This document shows, in pieces, positions 45,028 through 53,670 of a DNA stretch of 64,000 nucleotides. The first letter of the stretch is position 1. Each line of letters begins with the position of its first letter. Made by a program: the position numbers and the translations under genes. Under the pieces are notes generated by a model, which saw only the letters and a list, made by a program, of their open reading frames with translations, was not told the origin of the DNA and did no database searches. The stretch is from the NCBI RefSeq assembly GCF_030014915.1, contig NZ_JAGIXS010000001.1:1612001-1676000 (forward strand). The letters are read 5' to 3'. This DNA is from Pelomonas sp. V22 (lineage in GTDB: Bacteria > Pseudomonadota > Gammaproteobacteria > Burkholderiales > Burkholderiaceae_C).

Positions 45028-45414
45028 TTGTTCTCACACATCGTCACCGGCGTTGCAGACTTCGAGCGTGCGCTGCGCTTCTATGGCGCAGTTCTGGACA
45101 CACTGGGGATACAGCAGCGCTTTGTCGACAGGAGCCGCCCCTGGGCAGGATGGCAGTCTTCCCCGGAACCCCGGCCACTCTTCGTGATCGCGGCGCCTTT
45201 CAACAGAGAGCCTCACCAGGCGGGCAATGGTCAGATGCTTGCCTTCCTCGCAAGCACCCGGGAGCAGGTCGACCGAGCTCATGCAGCAGCCCTGCTGAAT
45301 GGCGGTTCGGACGAAGGCGCTCCGGGGCTGCGGCCTGAGTACCACGCCCACTACTACGGCGCCTATTTCCGGGATCCCGAGGGCAACAAGGTCTGCGTGG
45401 TTTGCCATGGCTGA
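45028..45414 (+). CDS. VOC-family (glyoxalase-fold) protein
   Basis: A 128-residue protein starting at TTG 45028, with GGAG eight bases upstream and the family opening FSHIVTGVADFERALRFYGAVLD directly after. The ending HYYGAYFRDPEGNKVCVVCH is the second half of the fold, with a conserved metal-ligand Glu in DPEGN. VOC proteins include metal-dependent lyases, dioxygenases and resistance proteins; the substrate is unknown. Confidence 0.85.
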   Translation: MFSHIVTGVADFERALRFYGAVLDTLGIQQRFVDRSRPWAGWQSSPEPRPLFVIAAPFNREPHQAGNGQMLAFLASTREQVDRAHAAALLNGGSDEGAPGLRPEYHAHYYGAYFRDPEGNKVCVVCHG

Positions 45415-45634
45415 TCTCCGGCCGCTTTGCAGTACCGGACGACCGCTCGTTCAAGGCGCACGGCCCACGATCATCAGCCTTGATTTCAAGACCTCATGCC
45501 GACGCCTTGTCCCACCCCCCGGAGCAACGCCCCCATGCATTCAAGCCCGATGATCGAGCAGGCCCTCACCAACAGGATTGACGCCTGCCTGCAGCTGCCG
45601 GCGCCAAAGAACCAGCGCTCAGCGAGGCCCTGAC

Positions 45635-46225
45635 ATGCGCTACTCCGGCACCCTGCGCACCTGGCACGATGAGCGCGGCTTCGGTTTCATTGCACCAACG
45701 CACGGCGGTGCCGAGCTCTTCGTGCACATCAGCGCCCTGCCCCGCGATGGCACACGGCCGACGGCAGGGGAAAAGATCAGCTATGAACTGGGTCGCGGCA
45801 AGGACGGGCGCCCGCAGGCGCTGAAGGTGCAGCGCGAGGTGGTGGGCTCGCCCGCCCGCAACCGGGCCATGCACAAGACGCCTGACGAGCCGCGGCGTGG
45901 TGGGTCGCTGCTCCTCAAGGGCCTTGCCCTGTGCACCTTGCTGGCGACACTGGCCTACGGCCTGAACCACTACCGACAGCAGCCGCCTGCTGCACCGCTG
46001 GCGGCATCCACGGCCGCAGACCTCGCACCACCACCGGCCGCAACGGCATCGGCTCCTGCGTCGGACCGCTCGCTGCTGTGCGATGGCCGCAAGCACTGCA
46101 GCCAGATGACCTCATGCACCGAGGCCAAGTACTTCCTGAGGAACTGCCCCGGCACGCAGATGGATGGCAACAACGACGGCGTGCCTTGCGAGCAGCAGTG
46201 GTGCACCAGCCCCTTCGCCAAATAG
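45635..46225 (+). CDS. Cold-shock domain / membrane / excalibur-domain protein
   Basis: A 196-residue three-part protein. A cold-shock OB domain (~1-65) has RNP1 GFGFI and RNP2 LFVHISALP; one membrane segment (~92-110) follows; a Pro/Ala linker leads to an excalibur calcium-binding motif (~150-190) with DGNNDGVPCE and paired cysteines. The cytosolic side could bind nucleic acid and the outer side calcium. Fusions of CspA-like and DUF1294 or excalibur modules occur in Proteobacteria; the role is unknown. Start at ATG 45635, before which GCGAGG may serve for ribosome binding. Confidence 0.82.
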   Translation: MRYSGTLRTWHDERGFGFIAPTHGGAELFVHISALPRDGTRPTAGEKISYELGRGKDGRPQALKVQREVVGSPARNRAMHKTPDEPRRGGSLLLKGLALCTLLATLAYGLNHYRQQPPAAPLAASTAADLAPPPAATASAPASDRSLLCDGRKHCSQMTSCTEAKYFLRNCPGTQMDGNNDGVPCEQQWCTSPFAK

Positions 46226-46243
46226 CCCGTTGAAATCAGCAAT

Positions 46244-46732
46244 ATGCGCCGTCGAACCGCCTCCTGCCTGCTCGCCCTAGCCTGGGTGCCCATCGGTGCA
46301 GCCGCCGGTTCCAATGGGGCGGACGACGACAAGGCCTCTCGCTTCGCCGAACGGTCAGTGCAGCTTGCCCTGAACTTCCGCCAGGGTGATCTGCAGAGCC
46401 TGCGCGATGCCGAACCGTTGTTCACGCCCGAGGGCTGGGCCGACTTCATGCGGCGCCTGAACGGATGGCTGGATGCCGGCGGCGCGCCAGTTTTCAGCTC
46501 CAGCTTCACGGCCTCGGGACCACCCATCTTGACGACGAACAGCGTTTCGGGCGGGATCAGCTTCACCGTGCCAGGCGTGCTGCGCCACGAAAGCCGCCAG
46601 CCGCAAGGCGGCAAATCCGCAACGTCGTACCGCGCGGAGATCGACGTGCAGCTGACGGCTGAGCCGTTCAAGGTGGCGCAGTTGTCGCAGCGCACCTGCG
46701 GCGGCGCGGTCACAGTGGCTCGCTGCCGCTGA
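46244..46732 (+). CDS. Exported protein, possibly DotI/IcmL-like
   Basis: A 162-residue protein with a signal peptide (residues ~1-21). The sequence LFTPEGWADFMRRLNGWLD, then VPGVLRHESRQPQGG and a Cys near the end, recall the periplasmic part of DotI/IcmL/TraM proteins, but no secretion-system genes are near, so the link is weak. It follows the cold-shock/excalibur gene by 18 bases. Confidence 0.6.
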   Translation: MRRRTASCLLALAWVPIGAAAGSNGADDDKASRFAERSVQLALNFRQGDLQSLRDAEPLFTPEGWADFMRRLNGWLDAGGAPVFSSSFTASGPPILTTNSVSGGISFTVPGVLRHESRQPQGGKSATSYRAEIDVQLTAEPFKVAQLSQRTCGGAVTVARCR

Positions 46733-46806
46733 GTGATGCGTCCCGTTGCCGGCCAGCGGCAGCAACTGAGTGGATACTCCTGCCTCCTTCAGTTGGAGCG
46801 CGCCCG

Positions 46807-47352
46807 ATGACCCAAGCCACCGACCCCCTGCAGGCCAGGTTCAATACGCTGATCCGGCCCTACCTGGTGATCTACGTGGGCTCGATCATGATGATCACCT
46901 TGATCCTGCTGCCGCTGGCCGTGCTGTGGTTCTGCGGCCTGGGGCAATGGTGGGCCCGGCACTACTACGACAAGCTGGAGTGCGAGCTCGGCGCCACGGC
47001 GCTGCGCTTTCGCAAGGGAATCCTGTTCCAGGTCGAGAAGACCATTCCTCTGGAGAACATCCAGGACATCACCTTCATCGAAGGTCCGCTGCTCAAGCAG
47101 TTCCACCTGAGCATCCTGAAGTTCGAGACCGCCGGCCAGGCCGCCGGGCAGGCTCACGACATGCGGCTGATAGGCGTGATCGATGCGCACGAACTGCGTG
47201 CGCAGATCCTCAGCCGCCGCGAGGCGCTGAAGAACAGCCGATCCCGGGAGACACCAGCGGCCAACGCTACAGACGACGAGATGCGGCAACTGCTGCGCGC
47301 CATCCTCGGCCGCCTGGACGAAATCGCCGCTCAGGGCCGTCAGGCAAGCTGA
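46807..47352 (+). CDS. PH-domain membrane protein (YdbS-like)
   Basis: A 181-residue protein with two membrane segments (~18-50) and a bacterial PH-like domain (~55-140) containing LRFRKGILFQVEKTIPLENIQD, the typical YdbS signature. A charged C-terminal helix (~145-175) contains MRQLLRAILGRLDEIAAQGR and may oligomerise. Function unknown. It stands alone. Confidence 0.82.
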   Translation: MTQATDPLQARFNTLIRPYLVIYVGSIMMITLILLPLAVLWFCGLGQWWARHYYDKLECELGATALRFRKGILFQVEKTIPLENIQDITFIEGPLLKQFHLSILKFETAGQAAGQAHDMRLIGVIDAHELRAQILSRREALKNSRSRETPAANATDDEMRQLLRAILGRLDEIAAQGRQAS

Positions 47353-47391
47353 CGGTCCATTCGCTGAAAACCCTCGGGACCTACCCTCATC

Positions 47392-47751
47392 ATGCTCGAA
47401 GCCTCATGCCATTGCGGCGCCGTTCGTCTCGTTGTTCAAGAAGCCCCCGAGTTCCTGGTTGACTGCAACTGCTCCATCTGCCGCCGCAACGCCGCGCTGT
47501 GGGCCTTCTACGACCTGAGCACGGTGCAGCAGAGCGGCCATCCGGAGAACACCGTCGCCTACGTCTGGGGTGAGCGCTCGATCCGCACCCTGCACTGCAA
47601 GACCTGCGGCTGCACCACGCATTGGGAAGCGCTGGACAGCGCCCGCAGCACGCGGGTCGGCCTCAACGCCCGGAACTTCGAACCGGCCGTGCTGCAAGGC
47701 ATCCGGGTGCGCAGGTTCGATGGAGCGGATACCTGGGCCTACATCGACTGA
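47392..47751 (+). CDS. GFA-family protein (glutathione-dependent formaldehyde-activating-like)
   Basis: A 119-residue zinc protein. Cysteines are placed as in the GFA/CENP-V family: SCHCG (~5-9), DCNCSICRR (~24-32) and CKTCGC (~62-67). One copy of the fold is present. Only some members activate formaldehyde, so the reaction is open. Confidence 0.85.
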   Translation: MLEASCHCGAVRLVVQEAPEFLVDCNCSICRRNAALWAFYDLSTVQQSGHPENTVAYVWGERSIRTLHCKTCGCTTHWEALDSARSTRVGLNARNFEPAVLQGIRVRRFDGADTWAYID

Positions 47752-47889
47752 AGACGGCCGGCTGCCTCCGGGATCCGTCCAGGCATTTCCTTCTTCAACT
47801 GCTCTGCTGTTTTGTCAAAAACTTGGCAGATGACGCGCTTTATCGTGGTTATCTTCGAAATATGATCCGGGCCAACCAAGGGAGAGATC

Positions 47890-48366
47890 ATGAATAGAAA
47901 TCGCGTCCTGCTGGTTCTTGCTCTGATGCCCAATGCGGCGCAGGCGGCACTCAACTGCTTCACCGTCTACGGCCCAGACAACGCCGTGGTCTATCGATCC
48001 AGGGAATCGCCGATTGATCTCTCCAGGCCCATCTCTGCGGCAATGGACGAGAAGTTCCCCGGCAGCCACATGGTCTGGACCAGGGACGATGAACCTTGCA
48101 GGGAAGTCGATGCGCTGAGCGCGCTGTCACGGGCGATTCAGGGCGATAGGCTGTATCGCTCGAGCGGCTCGGCGCTGTTCACCGCTGCGCCAGAAGCTCG
48201 CTCCGGCGACCTGAGGCCCGCCTCCCAACTGCTCGTGCCGGCCAACCGCGTCCGCACGTCTGCATCCGCCAGTCACGAGGGTGACGAGGGCGCCGATGCC
48301 AAGGCAAGCGGAGCCGTCGCTACGGGCCACACCCGGGCTTCCGCCAGGCCGAGCGGCGCTCGCTGA
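47890..48366 (+). CDS. Exported hypothetical protein
   Basis: A 158-residue protein with a short signal peptide (cut near AQA/AL). The mature N-terminus NCFTVYGPDNAVVYRSRESPIDLSRP resembles small secreted proteins of Burkholderiales. The last ~45 residues are low complexity and rich in Ala/Ser/Gly. GGGAGAG precedes the ATG. A TATGAT -10-like element lies at 47861-47866 in the relatively AT-rich 138-base gap before it, but no clear -35 is seen. Confidence 0.65.
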   Translation: MNRNRVLLVLALMPNAAQAALNCFTVYGPDNAVVYRSRESPIDLSRPISAAMDEKFPGSHMVWTRDDEPCREVDALSALSRAIQGDRLYRSSGSALFTAAPEARSGDLRPASQLLVPANRVRTSASASHEGDEGADAKASGAVATGHTRASARPSGAR

Positions 48367-48443
48367 AGCGGTCGCGGGCCGCGCCGACGGCGGTGGGAAG
48401 AGATGGCATGATGCAGCGCATCTGAGCTCCACCGCCCCAGACC

Positions 48444-48734
48444 GTGAAGATCACCCCCACCATCATCACCGCCGCCTTGGCCGGCCTGTTCTCCGCCCTT
48501 GCCTGGCCCTGGCTGTGGGCCAGCTACGGCGGCGCCTCGGGAGGCACGGTGGAGTTGGTGGTCGGCACGCTGCTGCTGATCGGCCTGCCGGCACATCTGT
48601 TCGTCGTCGGACTCAAGCCGGCCGACCAGGCGCCGGGTTCGCGCAGCATCGACAAGCCGCTGCTGTTGCGCATCGCCGCCTGGCTGGCGGCAGCCCTTGT
48701 CGCCTCCATGCTGGCCGGCTCCCTGCGCGGCTAG
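48444..48734 (+). CDS. Small membrane protein
   Basis: A 96-residue protein starting at GTG 48444, with three hydrophobic segments (~7-27, ~34-56, ~74-93). No domain is recognised. The 155-base gap after it holds no gene I can support. Confidence 0.6.
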   Translation: MKITPTIITAALAGLFSALAWPWLWASYGGASGGTVELVVGTLLLIGLPAHLFVVGLKPADQAPGSRSIDKPLLLRIAAWLAAALVASMLAGSLRG

Positions 48735-48889
48735 GGGGCACAGCGCCTGCCAACCGCATCTTTGATTAAAGCAATGCAGACCTCGGCACTGCGATCATGC
48801 ATGGTGCAGCAGGTGCTGGCAGGCTGCTCATGCAACGCCATCGGGCGCGTCAGCTGCGTTGCTGAACCAGGACGACAGGACTTCAAGAC

Positions 48890-49282
48890 ATGATCCCTTC
48901 CGCCCTGCCACCACCCTGCGCCGTCCTCTTCGTCGCCAACGTCCAGCGCCTGGCGCGGTTCTACCGCGAGCTGGCTGCGATGGGGGTCGTGCATGAAGAC
49001 GAAGATCATGTGGTGCTCGAGATCGCCGGCCTGCAGTTGGTGATCCATGCCCTGCGCGGTGCGCCAGAGCCGGTGGCCGACGTGGCGCCGAAGGTCCGCG
49101 AGGACAGCTACTGGAAGCTGTGCCTGCCTGTGGCCAGCATCGCGGCGGGTCGAGCCATCGCCGCCAGCCTGGGCGGCCACATCGCGCCGCCGTCGCGAGA
49201 GTGGGAAGCGCGCGGCTTCCGGGCCTGCGACGGCCATGATCCCGAAAGCAATGTGATCCAGCTGCGCGAGCTCGCGGCCTGA
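48890..49282 (+). CDS. VOC/glyoxalase-fold protein
   Basis: A 130-residue protein with the VOC opening CAVLFVANVQRLARFYRELA and the closing region RGFRACDGHDPESNVIQLRE, in which DPESN stands at the metal-ligand position. It is a second, distinct VOC protein (compare 45028..45414). Substrate unknown; members include antibiotic-binding and lyase enzymes. Confidence 0.82.
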   Translation: MIPSALPPPCAVLFVANVQRLARFYRELAAMGVVHEDEDHVVLEIAGLQLVIHALRGAPEPVADVAPKVREDSYWKLCLPVASIAAGRAIAASLGGHIAPPSREWEARGFRACDGHDPESNVIQLRELAA

Positions 49283-49309
49283 ACATCCTCACTGGAAAAC
49301 GAGGCACCC

Positions 49310-49564
49310 ATGCTGCAACTGCGCCCCTCCTGCGAATGCTGCGACGTCGACCTGCCACCGGGCAGTGCCGAGGCACGCATCTGCTCCTTCGAATGCACCT
49401 TCTGTGCGATTTGCGCCGACACGAAGCTGGCTGGCATCTGCCCCAATTGCGGCGGCGAGCTGGTGGCCCGGCCGCGTCGGCCTGCAGCCAAGCTGGCCGT
49501 CAACCCGGCCTCGACCACCCGCGTTCACAAGCCCCAGGGCTGCAGCCCCGGCCCGCAGCCCTGA
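49310..49564 (+). CDS. DUF1272 zinc-binding protein
   Basis: An 84-residue protein with the DUF1272 cysteine pattern: RPSCECCDVDLPP, ICSFECTFCAICAD and GICPNCGGELV. Nine cysteines in the first 50 residues suggest a zinc ribbon or knuckle. The last ~30 residues are variable. Function unknown. It lies 27 bases after the VOC gene and may share its transcript. Confidence 0.85.
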   Translation: MLQLRPSCECCDVDLPPGSAEARICSFECTFCAICADTKLAGICPNCGGELVARPRRPAAKLAVNPASTTRVHKPQGCSPGPQP

Positions 49565-49628
49565 TCGCGTTGTTTCACTGATCGCCTGATCAACCCATTC
49601 CACAACAGCACCGAAAGAGGGAGTCCCC

Positions 49629-50063
49629 ATGAACATCGCCAAGCCCCTGACCACTGCCCTGAGCACCGCCCTGCTGCTCGCCTGTTGCTCGCTGGCACAA
49701 GCCCAGACCGCACCGGCCAGCGCCGAGGCGGCCACCAAGCCGGCCGCCAATATTGCCCGGGAGAGCAGCCTGCAGGTCGAGGCCGAGATTGCCGACGCGG
49801 GCCAGAAGAGCAGCCTCAAGGCCCGCATCGCCGCGCCCGGTGGCATCGGCTTCACCGAAGGTGCGCGCCACTACCGCATCAGCGTGAATCCGCTCGACGG
49901 CAACAGCTACCGTGTCGACTACCTTGCCATGCCACAGCACGGGGCTGGCGGCGAGAAGCAACTGGTCGGAACGACCGAGGGCACGCTGATCGCCGAGATC
50001 GGCAAGAAGGCCCAGGTCGAGATCAGCAATGGCTTCAAGCTGAGCCTGACCTTGAGCCGCTGA
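49629..50063 (+). CDS. Exported hypothetical protein
   Basis: A 144-residue protein with a signal peptide (cut near AQA/QT) and a small beta-rich domain (~50-144) containing the alternation expected of a beta-sandwich (YRISVNPLDGNSYRVDYL). GAGGGAG sits before the ATG. No family is recognised. Confidence 0.65.
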   Translation: MNIAKPLTTALSTALLLACCSLAQAQTAPASAEAATKPAANIARESSLQVEAEIADAGQKSSLKARIAAPGGIGFTEGARHYRISVNPLDGNSYRVDYLAMPQHGAGGEKQLVGTTEGTLIAEIGKKAQVEISNGFKLSLTLSR

Positions 50064-50179
50064 TTTTTTTCAAGCCCGACACGGGGTGGAGACGGGGCTG
50101 ACACACGCCGGCCCCAGCATTGCTTCTTCACCCGTTCCTGCTTCCGCCTGAGCTCGCCCAGCGCCCGACCTGCTCCCCC

Positions 50180-50866
50180 GTGAACCGTTCCGAGATCGAG
50201 GGCCGCTGGCCGAACCAGCGCGCCGGCCGGCGCTGGCCGCTGCTGGCCTTGCTGGCGGCCGCCCACATCGCCCTGCTGGGGCTGCTCGGCTCGCAGTTGC
50301 AAGCCCAGCGCCAGGCCCAGGCCGAGAAAGTGCGGCCGCTGTGGGCCAGCCTGACGCTGTGGCTGCGCCCACCTCCCAGCAAGGCGCCGGACAAGCCCGC
50401 GCAGGCCGCCGTCGTGCGGCCACGCTCCGAGCCACCGCTCGCCGTGCCGCCCGGCGCCGCGCAAGACCTGACCCCCACCAGCGCTACCGCGGCGCCAGCT
50501 CCCACGAGCCCTGCAACCGAAACCACCGCAACTGCCACCGGCCCCGCCCCAGCGGCCGCCACCACCGAAGCGGGTGGCACGCGCGCGCCGTTGCGCATCA
50601 CCCTGCCCAAGGCCGGCAAGCCGGGCGAGTTCACGCCCTTCCACAACCCGGCCCTGCGCGATCCGCGTAGCAACACCAGGATCCGTCTGACCCTGGAAGA
50701 AAAGATGGGCATTGCCCTTGGCAGCATGGAATGCGTCCTCGAGGAGCGCCAGCCGGATGGCACGATCTGGCGCGGCGGCGGGCGCTTGATCTCGGTGCCC
50801 ACGGCGATAGCTGCCACGGGCGCAGCCGGGTCATCCGGCGCCAGCGTCCAGCTGTGCGTGCGCTGA
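50180..50866 (+). CDS. Single-pass membrane protein with proline/alanine-rich stalk
   Basis: A 228-residue protein from the GTG at 50180; a TTG at 50120 in the same frame is an alternative, and neither has a good ribosome site. One N-terminal membrane segment (~14-34) is followed by a long Pro/Ala/Thr stalk (~55-130) and a small C-terminal domain (~140-228) with RIRLTLEEKMGIALGSMECVLEE. The layout is like TonB or other periplasm-spanning proteins but the C-terminal domain is not TonB. Function unknown. Confidence 0.6.
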   Translation: MNRSEIEGRWPNQRAGRRWPLLALLAAAHIALLGLLGSQLQAQRQAQAEKVRPLWASLTLWLRPPPSKAPDKPAQAAVVRPRSEPPLAVPPGAAQDLTPTSATAAPAPTSPATETTATATGPAPAAATTEAGGTRAPLRITLPKAGKPGEFTPFHNPALRDPRSNTRIRLTLEEKMGIALGSMECVLEERQPDGTIWRGGGRLISVPTAIAATGAAGSSGASVQLCVR

Positions 50867-50913
50867 GCGGCTAGCATCGGCGGCTCGTCCACCCGTCTGC
50901 CCCTCGCTGTCCC

Positions 50914-51333
50914 ATGAGTCCCCGCCGCCGCCGCATCGTCCAGGCCCTGCTCTACGAATTCATCGCCATCGCCGTCGTCGGCCCGGTGCTGGCCCTGGTG
51001 TATGGCCACAGCCTGGGATCGAGCCTCAGCCTCGCGGCCGTGATGTCCAGCGTGGCCCTGGCCTGGAACTACGCCTTCAATGCGCTGTTCGAGCGCTGGG
51101 AGGCACGCCAGGCCACGCGCGGCCGCTCGCTGGGCCGGCGCATTGCCCATGGCATAGGCTTCGAGGGCGGCCTCGTGTTCTGGCTGGTGCCGGTGATGGC
51201 CTGGTGGCTGTCCATCGGCTGGTGGGAAGCCCTGCTGGCCGACCTCGCCCTCCTGCTGTTCTTCATGGTCTACACGGTGCTGTTCACCTGGGCCTTCGAC
51301 CGACTCTTCGGCCTGCCCGATTCGGCGCGCTGA
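50914..51333 (+). CDS. PACE-family efflux transporter (AceI-like)
   Basis: A 139-residue inner-membrane protein with four membrane helices arranged as two BTP repeats. The conserved glutamate in helix 1 (LLYEFIAIAV, E15) and the matching GFEGGLVF in helix 3 are present, as are RWEARQ and the ending FTWAFDRLFG. Relatives export chlorhexidine or short diamines using the proton gradient. Confidence 0.88.
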   Translation: MSPRRRRIVQALLYEFIAIAVVGPVLALVYGHSLGSSLSLAAVMSSVALAWNYAFNALFERWEARQATRGRSLGRRIAHGIGFEGGLVFWLVPVMAWWLSIGWWEALLADLALLLFFMVYTVLFTWAFDRLFGLPDSAR

Positions 51334-51351
51334 AACACGCGACTCACGAAG

Positions 51352-52695
51352 ATGAAACTTGCCCGACTGCTTGCTCCCATCGCCCTCGCCACGCTGCTGG
51401 CCGGCTGCGCCACGCCCGCCCAGCAGCGCGCCCCCTATGTGCCGACCACGCTGAGTGCGGCCGACCGCCAGGCCGCCTTCGATCAGGTCTGGAAGACGAT
51501 TGCCGAGGACTATGTGGATGGCAACCACAACGGCGTCGACTGGAAGAGCGTCGGCGAGCGCTACCGGCCCCGCGCGCTGGCGGCCAAGGACGACGAAGCC
51601 TTCTGGCGCGAGCTGAACCTGATGGTCGGCGAGATGAAGGACGCCCACACCTCGGTGCGCTCGCCCCTGGAGGTCAACGGCAAGGCCACGCAGCGCGGCT
51701 GGCACGGGCTCACGCTGGCCCGCGTTGACGGCCAGCTGATCGTCAAGGGCGTGGCCGCCAACAGCCAGGCCCAACTGCTCGGCGTGCGGCCCGGCATGAA
51801 GCTCGTGCAGATCGATGGTGAAGCGGCCGAGGCCTGGTGGCAGCGCACAGCCACCGAGGTGCGCGGCAGCTCGACCGAGAAATCCAATTTCTCGCTGGTG
51901 CAGCAGGCCTTCAATGCGCGGCCGGTCGACAGCCTGATGCGCCTGCGCTTCGAGACCGGGGGCGCGCCGCTGGAGCTCACGCTCAGGCAGGACCCGCTGC
52001 AGCCCTTTGGCATCCGCGCCCATTGGCTGGATTCGGGCCTCGGCTATCTGCGCTTTGCCGGCTTCAACCCGGGCCTGGAGCAAGGGCTGGAGACCAGCCT
52101 CGTGCGCCTGGCGGGCAGCAAGGGCCTGGTGCTGGACCTGCGCGAGAACGGCGGCGGCTCGCTCAAGCTGACCCTGCAATTGCTGGGCTGGCTCTTGCCG
52201 CCGGGCAAGGCCGGCGAGGTGTTCACGCGCGACAACCGCCGGCTCTCCGCCCTGTTCGGCCTCTTGGACGTGACGCCCACGCTGGAGATCAAGCCACAGG
52301 AAAAACGCCTCGGCGTGCCCCTGGCCGTGCTGATCGACGAGCGCAGCGCCAGCGCGGCCGAGTTGATGGCCGGCGTGCTGCAGGACCAGGGCCGTGCCCG
52401 CGTGTTCGGCGAGGCGAGCTGCGGCTGCCTGCTGATGGTGCGCGGCCCGGGGCAATCGCTGCCGGGCGGCGGTCGCCTGGTGTTCAGCGAGGCCGACATG
52501 CGCATCGGCAAGGGCAAGCGCATCGAGGGCATAGGCGTGCAGCCGGACGAGCCGGTGCTACCCGCCACGGCCGCCCTGCTCGCCGGCCGCGATCTGGCCC
52601 TGGAGGCCGCGCAAGCCTGGCTGCTGAAGCAGGCCGACATCACGAGCACGAACACGGCTCCCACCAACATCACCAGCAAGGCAGGCCAGCCATGA
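51352..52695 (+). CDS. S41-family peptidase lipoprotein
   Basis: A 447-residue protein with a lipobox LAGC (cysteine ~20). A PDZ-like part (~130-165) precedes the S41 core, which shows GLVLDLRENGGGSLKL and the nucleophile region ERSASAAELMAGVLQDQGRA. In C-terminal processing proteases a catalytic lysine follows in a GKG motif; here the place reads GEASCGCLL, with no lysine. It may use another base, as in tricorn-like members, or be altered in activity. The next gene overlaps its stop by four bases. Confidence 0.85.
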   Translation: MKLARLLAPIALATLLAGCATPAQQRAPYVPTTLSAADRQAAFDQVWKTIAEDYVDGNHNGVDWKSVGERYRPRALAAKDDEAFWRELNLMVGEMKDAHTSVRSPLEVNGKATQRGWHGLTLARVDGQLIVKGVAANSQAQLLGVRPGMKLVQIDGEAAEAWWQRTATEVRGSSTEKSNFSLVQQAFNARPVDSLMRLRFETGGAPLELTLRQDPLQPFGIRAHWLDSGLGYLRFAGFNPGLEQGLETSLVRLAGSKGLVLDLRENGGGSLKLTLQLLGWLLPPGKAGEVFTRDNRRLSALFGLLDVTPTLEIKPQEKRLGVPLAVLIDERSASAAELMAGVLQDQGRARVFGEASCGCLLMVRGPGQSLPGGGRLVFSEADMRIGKGKRIEGIGVQPDEPVLPATAALLAGRDLALEAAQAWLLKQADITSTNTAPTNITSKAGQP

Positions 52696-53006
52696 GTGAG
52701 AACAAGGGCTACTGGATCGCCCGCGTGGACGTCAGCGATCCCGAGCAATACAAGGCCTATGTGGCCGCCAATGCCAAGCCCTTCGCCGCCTACGGCGCGC
52801 GCTTTCTGGTGCGCGGCGGCAGCTTCGAGAACCCCGAGGGCAGCCATCGCAGCCGCAACGTGGTGATCGAGTTCCCCAGCTACCAGGCCGCGCTCGACTG
52901 CTGGCACAGCGCCGACTACCAGGCCGCCATCCGGCTGCGCGCGCCGGTCTCGGTGATCGACCTGGTGATCATCGAAGGCTACGGCGGGCCTCAGCCGGGC
53001 GGCTGA
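52692..53006 (+). CDS. DUF1330 domain protein
   Basis: A 104-residue cytosolic protein of the dimeric alpha/beta-barrel type. The hallmarks of DUF1330 are visible: GYWIARVDVSDPEQYKAYVA, FLVRGG, and VVIEFPSYQAALDCWHSADY. It overlaps the S41 peptidase stop (ATGA) and converges with a 16-base overlap on the EcsC-family gene. Function unknown. Confidence 0.85.
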   Translation: MSENKGYWIARVDVSDPEQYKAYVAANAKPFAAYGARFLVRGGSFENPEGSHRSRNVVIEFPSYQAALDCWHSADYQAAIRLRAPVSVIDLVIIEGYGGPQPGG

Positions 53007-53587
53007 GCCGCGTCGCCGGCCTCGAACAGCTCGATTGCCGCCTGCGCCACCTGGCGCGTGTCGTACCAGGCGTAGGCGCCCACGCCGGCCGCGCCCACCA
53101 GCGGCAACCAGCGCGCCATGCTGCTTCCGAGTGCACGCTGGCTCAGCTTCAGGCCGATGGCGCCGGCCAGCCGCTTGAGCGCGCCGGCCGCCAGGGGCTG
53201 CACGATCAGGCGCTCCCCCACGCGCACGGCCAGGTCGCGCAGGCCTTGCGCCGCCGTGTGGCGGAACAGGCAATAGAGCATCTGTGTCCGGTCAAGCTCG
53301 TGGGTGCGGCCGTACACGGCAGCGATGTCGGCGACGAGCTGCGCCTGAATGCGCCAGACGCTCATCATTTCAGGTAGCAAGGTCATCCAGCCGAGCGGCC
53401 CGGGCGGCAGCGACAGGCTGCCCGCCGCCAGCGCGGCACGGCGCGCCGCCTGTTCGGTCAAGCGGCGCGCGGCCGCCTGCGGCTGCACCGCACGCGGCTG
53501 ATTCGAGGCCGGCGGCTCGGCCACCACGCGCTGCAGCGCCTCACCGAGCGCCAGACTCAGCGGTCGATCATCCTCGGCCTGTGCCAT
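52991..53587 (-). CDS. EcsC-family protein
   Basis: A 198-residue protein starting at ATG 53587. It contains the EcsC-family run LPEMMSVWRIQAQLVADIAA and the late WLPLVGAAGVGAYAWYDT, giving amphipathic and hydrophobic helices. EcsC was first named as a companion of an ABC transporter in Bacillus, but most proteobacterial members stand alone and lack a known role. Confidence 0.8.
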   Translation of the reverse strand: MAQAEDDRPLSLALGEALQRVVAEPPASNQPRAVQPQAAARRLTEQAARRAALAAGSLSLPPGPLGWMTLLPEMMSVWRIQAQLVADIAAVYGRTHELDRTQMLYCLFRHTAAQGLRDLAVRVGERLIVQPLAAGALKRLAGAIGLKLSQRALGSSMARWLPLVGAAGVGAYAWYDTRQVAQAAIELFEAGDAAQPPG

Positions 53588-53670
53588 GCCCTTCCTCCCC
53601 CTTCGGCTCGTCCATGGGCTGGCGCTAACCCTGCGGTCCCGGCCAGCGGCCGGCGTCGACAATAGTGCCC

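Noticed and set aside
50128-52455. A 775-codon minus-strand frame opposite the PACE and S41 genes
   Set aside because: It spans several well-supported plus-strand genes and their gaps in antisense and has no domain of its own.
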